Positions 8,508-17,177 of a DNA stretch of 38,135 nt are shown in pieces. Source of the DNA: an uncultured Collinsella sp. (lineage in GTDB: Bacteria > Actinomycetota > Coriobacteriia > Coriobacteriales > Coriobacteriaceae); NCBI GenBank assembly GCA_902490405.1, contig CABUDS010000023.1:1-38135 (forward strand). The letters are read 5' to 3'. The position numbers were made by a program, and so were the translations under genes. The notes under the pieces are model-generated. The model did not search any database. It saw only the letters and a program-made list of their open reading frames with translations, and was not told where the DNA came from. Every line of letters starts with the position of its first letter. The stretch's first letter is position 1.

Positions 8508-9521
8508 ATGGCAACGTATCGAGCCATTGATCTATTTGCTGGCATTGGTGGAATCAGGATGGGATTCGAAGAGGCCTTTGGCTCTGACATCAAAACCATC
8601 TTCGCAAGCGAATTGGATGAACCAGCACGTAAAACCTATCGCGCAAATTTCATCGACTCCTTTCAAATCGCAGGCGATATCACACAAATTGATGCTTCGG
8701 ATGTTCCCGATTTTGACATTTGCTTGGCGGGCTTTCCCTGCCAAGCTTTTAGTCTGGCGGGGAAACGAAAGGGATTTGCTGACGATTACAAAGGCAGGGC
8801 CCGCGGAACTTTGTTCTTCGATACGCTTCGCATTTGCACCGAGCGTGCAAACAAACCGAGCGTTATCTTCTGCGAAAATGTCAAGGGACTCCCCATCCAC
8901 GATAAAGGCAGGACATTTGAGACTATTCTCGGCGCACTAAAAGAAGAGGGATACGTCCCATTTTATAAGATGTTGAACTCTAAGGATTTTGGCGTTCCCC
9001 AAAACAGAGAGCGAATTTATATTGTTGCTTTTCGAGACGACGTCGCTCCAGATAGCTTTACCTTTCCATCTGGACTTGAACACAAAGCCACCCTCAGCGA
9101 CATCCTCGAAAACGCTCCCATTAGCCCAAAGTACTATCTATCTGATGTTTACCTTGAAACGCTCAGAAAGCACAGAGCGAGACATGAGGCACTTGGGCAC
9201 GGGTTTGGCTATGAAATTCGTGAGCTAGACGGCATCGCAGGAGCCATCGTTTGCGGAGGTATGGGTCGCGAGCGCAATCTAATTGTCGATCACCGGGAGC
9301 ATTCTATGACCCCGGTGACCAGGATTAAGGGGTCAATCAATAAAGAGGACGTTAGAAAGCTAACCCCTCGTGAATGGGCACGACTTCAAGGTTTTCCCGA
9401 TTCATACAATTTAGTCCTGAGCGACACTCAGCTATATAAGCAATTTGGCAATTCGGTAACGGTGCCCGTCATTGCTGAAATTGCAAAAAAAATTAGGGAG
9501 GTCCTAGATGGCACGCGATGA
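8508..9521 (+). CDS. C5 cytosine DNA methyltransferase
   Basis: A 337-residue DNA (cytosine-5)-methyltransferase that transfers a methyl group from S-adenosylmethionine to cytosine in its recognition site. The ordered family motifs are present: motif I IDLFAGIGGIRMGF (7-20), motif IV GFPCQAFS with catalytic Cys 78, motif VI ENV (123-125), motif VIII QNRERIYIV, the target-recognition end LTPREWARLQGFPDSY, and motif X QFGNSVTVPVI. Length is normal for a bacterial type II enzyme. The start ATG at 8508 has GGGAGTGGT upstream. Its stop overlaps the start of the endonuclease gene by 14 bases, so the two are translationally coupled. If the neighbour is an HpaII relative, the site would be CCGG, with the inner or outer C unresolved from sequence. 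It protects the host DNA from that endonuclease. Confidence 0.95.
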   Translation: MATYRAIDLFAGIGGIRMGFEEAFGSDIKTIFASELDEPARKTYRANFIDSFQIAGDITQIDASDVPDFDICLAGFPCQAFSLAGKRKGFADDYKGRARGTLFFDTLRICTERANKPSVIFCENVKGLPIHDKGRTFETILGALKEEGYVPFYKMLNSKDFGVPQNRERIYIVAFRDDVAPDSFTFPSGLEHKATLSDILENAPISPKYYLSDVYLETLRKHRARHEALGHGFGYEIRELDGIAGAIVCGGMGRERNLIVDHREHSMTPVTRIKGSINKEDVRKLTPREWARLQGFPDSYNLVLSDTQLYKQFGNSVTVPVIAEIAKKIREVLDGTR

Positions 9522-10659
9522 AAAACAGGCAGATAAATGGCGAGCTAATAAAGGCGAATGGAGCGAGCTCTATACCGCAATGCGTCTTATCGGCGACGGA
9601 AAGATCGCCCTTTCGTATGACACTTCAACGCAAGCCACCGATGTATGGATGGAAGTTGTAGGGGTCATTAGGAAAGAAACCAAAGACCGCATCGTCGCGT
9701 ATAGCATGGATGAAAACAATACGGATGTAATCATCGACGTTAACGGCTCTCCCGTTGCCAAGGTTGCCGCCAGCGATTTTACTGTCGCCGCTGACGATCT
9801 TATGGATAAAATTCAGCACGGGAAAAGCACCTTCACAGCATCTGAAGAAGCTGTGACCTTCCTGAAGCTGGCAGAAGTCCTGAAGTTGAAGGCCGGGAGC
9901 GGCGATAAAAACGACATTTATCTAACAACGCTTGATTCGCGCACTGGCCTCAAGCGCGATCGCATCGGCTTCTCGATTAAATCGTATTTTGGCAATGACC
10001 CTACCCTATTCAACACGGCATCAGCCTCGGGGTTGATTTATCAAATTAACGGCATCAATGACGATGACATGAATCACATCAATTCATTAGTGGACAGCAA
10101 AAACCACGCAGCGGTCCAAAGTCGATGCGACGCAATCATTGAGACGGCAAGTTCCGTTGTATTTAAAGACTATGTCATCGCAAAAAAAGCAAAGGTTCGA
10201 GCTTTTAGAGACAATCTTGAGCTTCTTAATCCGCTTTTGCCCGAGGCGATCGAATGGATCCTAAGAGATCATTTTTTCCATGGGAACAAGGACGTCAACC
10301 TTCCAGCCGCAGTTAATAGGCTGGCCCAGGCTAATCCACACCAGATTTCCCGTCCTCACTTAAAATACCAGTACATGTTTAAGGCATTTCTATACGCAAC
10401 TTATTGCAGAATGACAGCCTCAACGCTTTGGGACGGCAAGGGCGTCGTCAATGGTGGCTACATCGATGTTTCAAAAACTGGAAAAATAACCTGTCATTAC
10501 GCTCTTGAATCCGACGAATTCAAAGACTACCTATACAATTTGGCTTATCTTGATTTCCCCAGCACAAATCCAGACCATGGTGACTATGGGTATGTGTATA
10601 AAATCGATGATGACTATTTCTTTAATCTGAACTTCCAAATCAGGTTACGCAAGATTTAA
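9508..10659 (+). CDS. HpaII-family type II restriction endonuclease
   Basis: A 383-residue protein that I recognise as an HpaII-like restriction endonuclease by its N-terminal KGEWSELY stretch and the central GFSIKSYFGNDPTLFNTA region, plus its pairing with a C5 methyltransferase. In this family the enzyme cuts CCGG. GFSIKS probably carries catalytic residues of a PD-(D/E)XK-like fold, but I infer this and cannot show it. The start at 9508 has AGGGAGG upstream and lies inside the methyltransferase gene. A strong terminator follows at 10676-10710. The pair appears intact. Alternative: another type II endonuclease family with the same partner type, which would change the recognition site. Confidence 0.8.
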   Translation: MARDEKQADKWRANKGEWSELYTAMRLIGDGKIALSYDTSTQATDVWMEVVGVIRKETKDRIVAYSMDENNTDVIIDVNGSPVAKVAASDFTVAADDLMDKIQHGKSTFTASEEAVTFLKLAEVLKLKAGSGDKNDIYLTTLDSRTGLKRDRIGFSIKSYFGNDPTLFNTASASGLIYQINGINDDDMNHINSLVDSKNHAAVQSRCDAIIETASSVVFKDYVIAKKAKVRAFRDNLELLNPLLPEAIEWILRDHFFHGNKDVNLPAAVNRLAQANPHQISRPHLKYQYMFKAFLYATYCRMTASTLWDGKGVVNGGYIDVSKTGKITCHYALESDEFKDYLYNLAYLDFPSTNPDHGDYGYVYKIDDDYFFNLNFQIRLRKI

Positions 10660-10675
10660 AAATGCCTGTTTACGT

Positions 10676-10710
10676 GAAGCGACCGTCAACCACGGTCGCT
10701 TCATGTTTTT
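10676..10710 (+). terminator. intrinsic terminator after the restriction pair
   Basis: GAAGCGACCGT (10676-10686) pairs perfectly with ACGGTCGCTTC (10692-10702) across a five-base loop, followed by ATGTTTTT. It ends the methyltransferase-endonuclease transcript and may also serve the convergent gene at 10791-11246. Confidence 0.85.
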
Positions 10711-10790
10711 CTCAATCAGTAAAGCATCCCTGCAATAAGGCATAGCAATCCCAGTGCTTCATAGCTTATGGCTGCAATTAGGCAATAAAA

Positions 10791-11246
10791 TCATGATGAT
10801 TTGCTCAACTTCGCTTGAACCATCTTTATATGCCTCAGCGCACACAACAGTGCCGTTCGATTTCGTTCAAAGCAAATCCGAAACCGAGCGTATATTGCCA
10901 GGGCGGCCAGAAATAACGCTACGAAAACCGCGGCTGGAATTGGATTGCTGACCGCCAACGCAGACGAAAACTTGCCGGCGGAAAAAGAAATCACCAGACC
11001 AATCAGGTCGAGGGCCCAACTCGTATAATGCGCATCTGCAACCGCCCGTTCGATTATTTCGCATTTCTTTTCCAGGCTAATATCCTCGTCAGCTCCAGCG
11101 AGAGAGAAATCCACTCCTAAAATCAAATCAATTAATTCAGCCTCGCTATATCCGCTTTCCTTGAACTTTTTTGCGAAGAAACCTGCTGGACCGGGCACAT
11201 AAGTAAGATAGTTTTTACGAAATAAATCCTTATAAGCGATTTCCAT
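10791..11246 (-). CDS. small two-span membrane protein
   Basis: A 151-residue protein with a soluble N-terminal part (about 75 residues) and two hydrophobic segments near residues 78-95 and 102-122, the second followed by a basic region (RFRICFERNR). I do not recognise the family. The ATG at 11246 has AAGGAG seven bases upstream (caaggagttaata), so the start is secure. It converges with the HpaII-like gene and is separated by 121 bases from the upstream gene at 11368-12153, which runs the same way. The two-helix hairpin with a cytosolic domain resembles the layout of small defence effectors or SLATT-like proteins, but that is only a resemblance in shape. Confidence 0.65.
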   Translation of the reverse strand: MEIAYKDLFRKNYLTYVPGPAGFFAKKFKESGYSEAELIDLILGVDFSLAGADEDISLEKKCEIIERAVADAHYTSWALDLIGLVISFSAGKFSSALAVSNPIPAAVFVALFLAALAIYARFRICFERNRTALLCALRHIKMVQAKLSKSS

Positions 11247-11367
11247 TATTAACTCCTTGAAGCACAGATATCGTTTAACACCATCGTTCTATCATTCCGT
11301 CCAGACAGATTTTTGCCGAATTATCTTCGCTCATTCATGGAAGTAATCTGTACAGCAAATATCCGTC

Positions 11368-12153
11368 CTAGCCACGCTTCGCATATCCTTGCCCGAGTTT
11401 CCCCCCAAGCTCCGCGGCATTGCGCTTCGTCTCCTCGGCAAACAGGTCATCGATTGCCCTGTCAATTCGCACGCAGGTCTCGAAATGCTCGTCCTTCCAG
11501 GGCAGATTGAGCCCCAGGCTCGTATCCCAGAGCTTTGCGTTGATTACCTCCTCGGGATACAGCACGTCTTGGCGAATACCTTCGATCGCCTCATCCTCGT
11601 CCATGTCGCAGGCTGCATCGTCCTTCTTGAGACACTTGCGCAGCTCCTTTTGCTCGCGGATGCGATGCAGCGCGCTGGCGCACACCACAGCCAAAAAGCG
11701 ATAACGTTCGCATAGGTCCCATTCGCCGCCGAGCCATACGCGATAGCCCAGAACGACGCTTGTGGGCTCCTCGTTGAGCAGGAACAGGTCCCACGGATAC
11801 ACTTCAGCGCACGCGTCCTCTCCCAGCTTTTGCGCGCCACCGCGCGTAAAAGCGCACGGCTCTACGTCGTAATAGCCAAAGCCGTGGCCCGCATTGCGAC
11901 GATTGATGACATGCTTGGGCAACAGGACGATCTTGTCGCTGGGCTCGGGATCTATCTTCCGCAGCTTTTTGATCTTGCGGCGGGCGCGCTTTAGGTCGCG
12001 CTCGTTATCGACACGGCCACGGTCATCCGGCTTGCCGCCGTATCGCAGGGCAACCTCGGGTGCCAGGATCTTTGTGTCAGCAGCGCACAGCAGGTCGCTC
12101 ACGGTGGGCAGATCTTCCCACTCAATACCGTCGACATCCCAAATCCTACTCAT
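11368..12153 (-). CDS. hypothetical protein, 261 aa
   Basis: A soluble, highly charged protein that I do not recognise. A basic RARRKIKKLRKIDP stretch lies near residue 60, and the middle contains a GHGFGYYDVEPCAF motif. The C-terminal half is acidic and Trp-containing. No membrane segment is seen. I choose the ATG at 12153 (MSRIWDVDG) because GAGG lies six bases upstream; a TTG two codons earlier is too close to that site. It is the fourth gene of a leftward run (15379 to 11368) with the ClpP paralogue and the VirD4-like ATPase, 74 bases after the ClpP gene. Whether they work together is unknown. Confidence 0.6.
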   Translation of the reverse strand: MSRIWDVDGIEWEDLPTVSDLLCAADTKILAPEVALRYGGKPDDRGRVDNERDLKRARRKIKKLRKIDPEPSDKIVLLPKHVINRRNAGHGFGYYDVEPCAFTRGGAQKLGEDACAEVYPWDLFLLNEEPTSVVLGYRVWLGGEWDLCERYRFLAVVCASALHRIREQKELRKCLKKDDAACDMDEDEAIEGIRQDVLYPEEVINAKLWDTSLGLNLPWKDEHFETCVRIDRAIDDLFAEETKRNAAELGGKLGQGYAKRG

Positions 12154-12227
12154 GTTCAACCTCTTTCTGGCTGTTCAACTACGTGCTCATTCGCCCTGTT
12201 TAACGTGCTTGTAGGGCATATGCCCCG

Positions 12228-12830
12228 CTAGAGCGCCTTCTTACTCGGGGCAATCACCTCGTCCACCAGGCCCAGCTCCAGGGCGCGCTTGGCGTTGCAC
12301 CAGCAGTCGCGCTCGGTGAGCTCGTGGAACTCCTGCGCGCTCAGGTTGCCATGCTCGGCCAGCAGCTCGTCCAGCTCGGCGCGCATGGCCGCTGTATGCT
12401 GGGCCACAATCTCGATATCGGTCTGCTGCGCCATGCCTGTGCCGCCCATCAGTTGGTGGATGAGCACCTGCGTGTGGCGGTACACCTGGCGGTGGTCGCC
12501 GCAGGCCAGGATCACCGCGGCCATCGAGGCCACGACGCCCTCGCCCACCGTGATCACGGGGCAATCGAGCGACTGCATGGTGTCAATGAGCGCCAGCCCC
12601 GCCGTAACGCTGCCGCCCGGGCTATTGATGATGAGGGTGATGGGCTCGGTCGCGCTTTGATGTTCCAGCACCAGCATGGACTTAATGAGGCCGTTGCAGG
12701 TCACATCGTTGACCTCGCCCTCCAGCAGCAGCACGCGGCTGTTAAGCAGCTCGCTTGCCATATCGACGGCGGCAACACGGCCGTCCTTGGACTTCTTGAT
12801 GATGCTGGGCTCACGATACATAACGGACAT
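12228..12830 (-). CDS. clpP: ClpP-family serine protease
   Basis: A 200-residue proteolytic subunit of the Clp family, which forms two stacked heptameric rings and degrades proteins fed by AAA unfoldases. The catalytic triad is complete: Ser102 in VVASMAAV, His125 in VLIHQLMGG and Asp175 in TERDCWCNA. The family INSPGGSVTAG loop is at 69-79. The start ATG at 12830 has GAGGAATT upstream; the frame continues further but without a ribosome site. The usual GQAAS/MIHQP wording is altered (EGVVAS, LIHQL), as in secondary ClpP paralogues. It lies 109 bases downstream of a VirD4-like ATPase gene and has no clpX next to it. It may therefore be an accessory ClpP rather than the housekeeping copy; I cannot see the rest of the genome to decide. 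Confidence 0.9.
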   Translation of the reverse strand: MSVMYREPSIIKKSKDGRVAAVDMASELLNSRVLLLEGEVNDVTCNGLIKSMLVLEHQSATEPITLIINSPGGSVTAGLALIDTMQSLDCPVITVGEGVVASMAAVILACGDHRQVYRHTQVLIHQLMGGTGMAQQTDIEIVAQHTAAMRAELDELLAEHGNLSAQEFHELTERDCWCNAKRALELGLVDEVIAPSKKAL

Positions 12831-12939
12831 GGTTAATTCCTCTCTAGATGGAATCGATAAGGGAAACTGGCCGCACGGCACATGGCAAACAGAGGCCGTG
12901 CAGCCAAAATGCAGGTCAAAATGCGCGAGGCTGCAAGGG

Positions 12940-14424
12940 TTAATCCCTTAGCCACTTGGCTGCATTGGGATGGTCGTCGCAAAAGTACTTCTTGGCGCGG
13001 AAGGGACGCATGCCGGTCACCTTGACCAGGCAATCGGTGCGAGGCATAAGCCCAACCTCGCCTGGGGTCATCACGCAGCCGCGCACATCTACGGCAGTGC
13101 GCTCGGCGCCCACGTACTTGGTGCCCAAAACCGACTCGCCACACAGTTCGCTTATGTAGTTCTGCGTCGCGATGTTGCTGCCGCCACCCATATAGACCAA
13201 ACTATCGCAGTTATCGAGAATGGTAAGCGCCGTGGATTTGCCGTACACGGCATCGAGCTGGCTCAGCGATTGCGCACACATCAAAAAGCTAATGCCGCGG
13301 CTGCGCACGGTCGCAATGCTGCGCTCAAAATCGGGGATGCGTCCCACATTGGGAAACTCATCGAGCACAAACTGCACGCGACGCTGCAAATGGCCGCTGG
13401 GGCTGGCATCGGCACGGCGCTGGGCAAGGTTAAACAGCTGCTTAAGGGCAACGTTCGCAAGCCATGCATTAGCCGAATCGTTGTCGCTCACCTTAAGATC
13501 GATCACGCGCTTGCCCTCGTCAATACGATCAAGACGCATCTCGTCTTTCTCAAAGACGCGCATGAGCTGGGGAGTCTTAAGCCGCGAGATGGTCGCGTTG
13601 AGCGTGATCAGAATGCTCTTAAGCGTCCTATCGGCTGCCCCGCGAAAATCACGATACTGCTCAACGCCATACAGATCAGCGTTCTCCGCACCAAACTTAT
13701 CGAGAAACTCCCTGGACTCCACCTCTTCTACAAGGTAGTCCAACGGGAATCGGCCCTCGCCATCCCCCGTGACCTTGATGAGCGCAGCCAGTTTAAAGAC
13801 GTTGTTCATCTTAAGGTAGCGGCGCGGAGCATTGGGGTCCTCGCCCGGCGCAAGGGTGCCGGCAAGACACTCCAGGAGATACAGGATTCCAACAATTGCT
13901 CGAAGCAGCAGATCGTTTGCGTTATCCCAGAACGGATCATACCTACGGCTACGACCGTCAGGATCGACCCCCTCCATGATTGCCGCCACCGTAGTGGGGA
14001 TATCCTCGACATCCATCACGTAGCGCAGAGGGTCGTATCCGGCCGACTGCTCGGGATTAACAGTATCGAGAACCGTTACCTCGTAGCCGTCCTCTTCAAA
14101 GCCTTTCCCCGTACGGCGCAGCAGCTCACCCTTGGTGTCTGTGACCACATAACAGCATTCGTGGTGATTGAGTAGGTTGGGCAAAATGAAACTCGCCGTT
14201 TTGCCGCTGCCGGTACCTCCAAAGGCAAAGACATTGTTGGACACACTCGTCTCCCAATGCTTGTCGTCCTCGTAGAACGCCACCGTGGCACCCTTAGCCA
14301 GGATCACATCGCGCTGCTCATCGCCAGACGACAGCGCCTGCATCTCCTCCTTAGTCGCCCACTTCTTGGTCTGATACTCCGTTTGCTGCGCGGCCTCGTA
14401 GCCGTACATCTTGATGACTGACAT
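12940..14424 (-). CDS. VirD4/TraG-like ATPase without membrane anchor
   Basis: A 494-residue P-loop ATPase of the type IV coupling-protein (VirD4/TraG) group. Walker A is GGTGSGKT (69-76), Walker B FVLDEFPN (near 352-359). The typical VVTDTKGEL and RGISFLMCAQSLSQLD stretches are also present. In conjugation such proteins deliver DNA to a type IV secretion channel at the membrane. Here no N-terminal membrane helices are present, and the window shows no relaxase, VirB4 or other mating-pair gene. The start ATG at 14424 has AGGAG upstream. Start-to-stop spacing to the upstream gene is 37 bases, so the two are probably an operon. It may be the remnant of a conjugative element or part of a system that uses a soluble pump-like ATPase. 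Confidence 0.88.
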   Translation of the reverse strand: MSVIKMYGYEAAQQTEYQTKKWATKEEMQALSSGDEQRDVILAKGATVAFYEDDKHWETSVSNNVFAFGGTGSGKTASFILPNLLNHHECCYVVTDTKGELLRRTGKGFEEDGYEVTVLDTVNPEQSAGYDPLRYVMDVEDIPTTVAAIMEGVDPDGRSRRYDPFWDNANDLLLRAIVGILYLLECLAGTLAPGEDPNAPRRYLKMNNVFKLAALIKVTGDGEGRFPLDYLVEEVESREFLDKFGAENADLYGVEQYRDFRGAADRTLKSILITLNATISRLKTPQLMRVFEKDEMRLDRIDEGKRVIDLKVSDNDSANAWLANVALKQLFNLAQRRADASPSGHLQRRVQFVLDEFPNVGRIPDFERSIATVRSRGISFLMCAQSLSQLDAVYGKSTALTILDNCDSLVYMGGGSNIATQNYISELCGESVLGTKYVGAERTAVDVRGCVMTPGEVGLMPRTDCLVKVTGMRPFRAKKYFCDDHPNAAKWLRD

Positions 14425-14461
14425 GGCGTGGCTCCTTTCTTGTCCGTGACGTTGGTGGTTG

Positions 14462-15379
14462 TTAAGCAATGCGATCGACACCGTCGTCCTCATTGAGCTG
14501 TGCCGAGCGCGACGACTTGGTCGCGTGGCCGATCAGGCGCTCGGCCTGCGCCAGATAACTCTCGCGAGCAGCAGTTGAAACCGTCCCGTCGCGCAGATAC
14601 GCAAGCAATGCATTAATCATCAGCTTGTCGAGCAGGTCGTATCCCTTGGCCCGAGCGCAGTTGAGGAGGTAGCGGTCCTGAAGCCCCCGTACCTTAGTTG
14701 CCAAATCGATTTCCATCTTTTCCTCCATGTAATAAAAAGTGTGTCGTTCGTCCAAAAGTGCCTCAAACGGGCGTTTGACGCATAACTCAAAGTTGAAACG
14801 CGGACTCGTATCGAACACGCGTCGTTGCACCTTGAGGTAGCGCTTATAAAACATGACGGCATCATCTTCATCCGCCGTAAAGCCACGCGATCCATCGCGG
14901 TGCAGCCGGTCGTAAGGCTTTTTGCTATCGATATGGCGCACGAATGGGGACGGAATATAGGCATCCTTCTTGACGTTGTACTTCATCCCTGTCGTAACCT
15001 GCTCAAACAAGAGAACGCCAGCTGACTTAAAAGCCGCATTACATCCATGCCTAAACATGCTCACCACGGCTGCCACGCTGCCCATGCAGCTATCGCGCGG
15101 GGAAAAATACAGCGAAAGCAAAGCGAGCGTCGCAGCAGTCAAAAGCTCGCGGGCCTCGTGTACATCGGCTCGATACTGCTCGGGCACCAGCCCGGGAATA
15201 TCGGGCGAGCGCTCTTCCAGCACGCCAACGAGCGATTTAGCCAGGCGCTCGACGTTCTTCTCGCCGCAGTACGGACACGGAAGTGGCAGCTCTGCCTTCC
15301 TGTTCACTTCGCACATACCGCGGAGATCCTCGTCGATCGCACTGAGGAATGCCTCGTAAATACTGTCCCGTTTCTTCAT
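14462..15379 (-). CDS. hypothetical protein upstream of VirD4-like gene
   Basis: A 305-residue protein that I do not recognise. A CPYCGEKN knuckle lies at residues 35-42, but only one CX2C pair is seen, so a full zinc ribbon is not obvious. The rest is helical, with a basic, aromatic-rich central part (FYKRYLKVQRRVFD). No membrane segment is clear; one short hydrophobic stretch occurs near TAATLALLSLYF. The ATG at 15379 follows AGAAGC, a weak ribosome site. It is the first gene of the leftward run, and its promoter must lie in the 289-base space shared with the divergent gene at 15669. Co-transcription with the VirD4-like ATPase suggests a partner role, but nothing in the sequence shows what it does. 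Confidence 0.6.
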   Translation of the reverse strand: MKKRDSIYEAFLSAIDEDLRGMCEVNRKAELPLPCPYCGEKNVERLAKSLVGVLEERSPDIPGLVPEQYRADVHEARELLTAATLALLSLYFSPRDSCMGSVAAVVSMFRHGCNAAFKSAGVLLFEQVTTGMKYNVKKDAYIPSPFVRHIDSKKPYDRLHRDGSRGFTADEDDAVMFYKRYLKVQRRVFDTSPRFNFELCVKRPFEALLDERHTFYYMEEKMEIDLATKVRGLQDRYLLNCARAKGYDLLDKLMINALLAYLRDGTVSTAARESYLAQAERLIGHATKSSRSAQLNEDDGVDRIA

Positions 15380-15422
15380 GAATGCTTCTTTCTATCCGGT
15401 TTCAGGTGGTTGATGTAAGTCT

Positions 15423-15455
15423 GTTCTAAGTTCTAGAATGTTCTGACGCTAGAAC
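15423..15455. promoter_or_regulatory. clustered GTTCTA / TAGAAC operator-like repeats
   Basis: GTTCTAA (15423), GTTCTAGAA (15430), GTTCTG (15440) and the inverted TAGAAC (15450-15455) lie in 33 bases, about 45 bases upstream of the start of the leftward gene at 15379. The cluster of half-sites in a divergent promoter space looks like a regulator-binding region. The regulator is unknown. Confidence 0.4.
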
Positions 15456-15668
15456 GATGATTATTGATCTAACCCATTAGTTTCATAAGTGAAATCATCC
15501 TGCTCGATTGCTTAGTTTGCCTAAAGGCTACAAAGCGAATGTATCAAGCAATTGCTATTGAGTTGGCTTTGGATTGCTTCGAGGATAGCACAGCGTGCTG
15601 TTCTCGTCATTAGAAATTATAATATTTTTCTGCTAATATAAACCCACTGAGAAGAAAGGGCTCTATAC
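15456..15668. other. AT-rich divergent promoter region
   Basis: No gene is seen. The right part is AT-rich with a TATAAT at 15618-15623 and TAATATA at 15634-15640, both plausible -10 elements for the rightward gene at 15669, but no matching -35 is convincing. AGCAC and GTGCT flank AGC at 15588-15600 as a short palindrome. Confidence 0.4.
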
Positions 15669-17108
15669 ATGCGTGAAACTACATCATCATTGCCACGCCT
15701 CACCGCCGCCGCCCTCTCGCGCGCGCTTAACCTGGAACAAGGCAGTCGCCTGCTCACTGTCCGTCTGCCTGGCGCTGTGGATGCCGAAGATCTCGCTAAG
15801 TGCTTTACCCTAAACGGTAACGGCGTGCCCGATATTTGTGAGCTTGAACCCGGAAAGCAGAATGCAAGCGATGATGATGCAGCGCCGGTGTTTGTCGATG
15901 CATCAAACTACTACCGCGCAAATAAGCACGATATCGAAAAAGACAGTGCCGCGCTCATCGATTATTTGGAGCCTGGCTACCTTGATTTTTGCGACTGGGG
16001 TCCTTTTATTTGGTGCCTGTATGCTCTCGCCCTTTCGGGCCGCACTCGAGCAGCCGTGGTACTTCCCGCCGATTTACTTGATAAAGCTGAACAAGCACGC
16101 ACGATTTTGATACGCGAAGGGCTCATCGAGAGCGTCGTTTATTTGCCACTTTCCGAGCCCAGGCCCTACATGACAAGCGCGCTCCTCATACTGTCTTCAG
16201 GAAATCGCAGCGTTGCATTTCGCAGCGCAATTGAGCCCGGACCGCGTTTTCAATATGTGACTAAAACATCGTATTACTCTGATATCACCTTTTCTATCTC
16301 TCCTGACTGGGCCCGCATTGATACCAATACGCCAAGATCGACGCCAATCGAAACGTCCACTTTTGCCACGCGCGAGCTGCTCCAACACCACGCCGCTCTC
16401 TCAAAAGGCAAAATCAGCCTCATCGCCATCACCCGAAACTACAGCGCCACACTCGGTGACTCTTTTACGCGAGTCGCGCCATTCATGCCCCGCGAGAGCA
16501 CGACATCGAACGACATTGACGCAGTCGAGGTGCGCCGAATCTCATCTCAAGATTTTCAGGACGGCAATCTTCTGCCCGTAGATGCTTCAGATAATCAAAA
16601 TAGCTCGGATTCTAAATTCGTAAAGGTGGACCCCAGCGTTCTCGATCGTTATGAGCTCCGCGCTGGAGATATCGTCATGCCGCGCATGCTGGGTCGCTAC
16701 GGCGCGTCCAACCTGCTCGTCGTCAGCTCCGATGACGCTAAGCAGCATCTGGTTGCTTCGCATAACACCACCGTCATTCGCCCGTCATTCCAAACGATGA
16801 CCGAAGATGAACGCGTAGTGTTTTCGGAGATAATTGTTGGATACCTTACCGAAGGCCACGGGGCGCAGCTGATTCAAGCATTAACTGAAGCAGCCAGCAT
16901 CCGCGCCATCCGTCCTAGCGACCTGTTTGAGATCGAAGTCCCGCCGGCGCTCGACCCGCGCACACGCGAGTACAGCGAGTCCATCAATCACTTTGCCGAG
17001 GTCGTAAGGACAAAGAAACAAGCCGAGGCCGCTGTCGCCCAAGCCCTGCGCGACCTCGAAGGCGCAAAAAAGGCCGTCACCCAGGTGGTCGACCAGACCT
17101 GCGAATAG
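15669..17108 (+). CDS. type I methylase/specificity-like protein lacking catalytic motifs
   Basis: A 479-residue protein. Residues about 105-200 (AAVVLPADLL, REGLIESVVYLP, TSALLILSS) resemble the part of type I N6-adenine methylases that follows the NPPF motif. Residues about 240-479 resemble an HsdS specificity half: a target-recognition-like domain with YELRAGDIVMPR and SHNTTVIRP, then a C-terminal helix rich in Ala, Glu and Lys (about 445-475). The S-adenosylmethionine-binding GxG and the catalytic (N/D)PP(F/Y) are not visible, so methylation activity is unlikely. No endonuclease HsdR is nearby. The start ATG at 15669 has AAAGGG upstream. It is divergent from the VirD4-like run and converges with AbiE across a shared terminator. 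It may be a DNA-recognition protein derived from a restriction system, or a fragment fused from hsdM and hsdS. Confidence 0.6.
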   Translation: MRETTSSLPRLTAAALSRALNLEQGSRLLTVRLPGAVDAEDLAKCFTLNGNGVPDICELEPGKQNASDDDAAPVFVDASNYYRANKHDIEKDSAALIDYLEPGYLDFCDWGPFIWCLYALALSGRTRAAVVLPADLLDKAEQARTILIREGLIESVVYLPLSEPRPYMTSALLILSSGNRSVAFRSAIEPGPRFQYVTKTSYYSDITFSISPDWARIDTNTPRSTPIETSTFATRELLQHHAALSKGKISLIAITRNYSATLGDSFTRVAPFMPRESTTSNDIDAVEVRRISSQDFQDGNLLPVDASDNQNSSDSKFVKVDPSVLDRYELRAGDIVMPRMLGRYGASNLLVVSSDDAKQHLVASHNTTVIRPSFQTMTEDERVVFSEIIVGYLTEGHGAQLIQALTEAASIRAIRPSDLFEIEVPPALDPRTREYSESINHFAEVVRTKKQAEAAVAQALRDLEGAKKAVTQVVDQTCE

Positions 17109-17130
17109 CGCATAGGCAGTAGAAACGTCT

Positions 17131-17167
17131 TAAGCCGGCGACAGGAACTAATTCTGCCGCCGGCTTA
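17131..17167. terminator. bidirectional terminator between convergent genes
   Basis: TAAGCCGGCG (17131-17140) pairs with CGCCGGCTTA (17158-17167), a perfect ten-base stem with flanking T/A. It lies between the stop codons at 17108 and 17178 and can serve both directions. Confidence 0.7.
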
Positions 17168-17177
17168 ACTATCTAGC

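Noticed and set aside
12970..14175. 401-codon plus-strand open frame
   Set aside because: Antisense to the VirD4-like gene with its intact Walker motifs.
12940..15379. Complete conjugative element
   Set aside because: No relaxase, VirB4, integrase or mating-pair genes are seen within the window; only the coupling-type ATPase is present.
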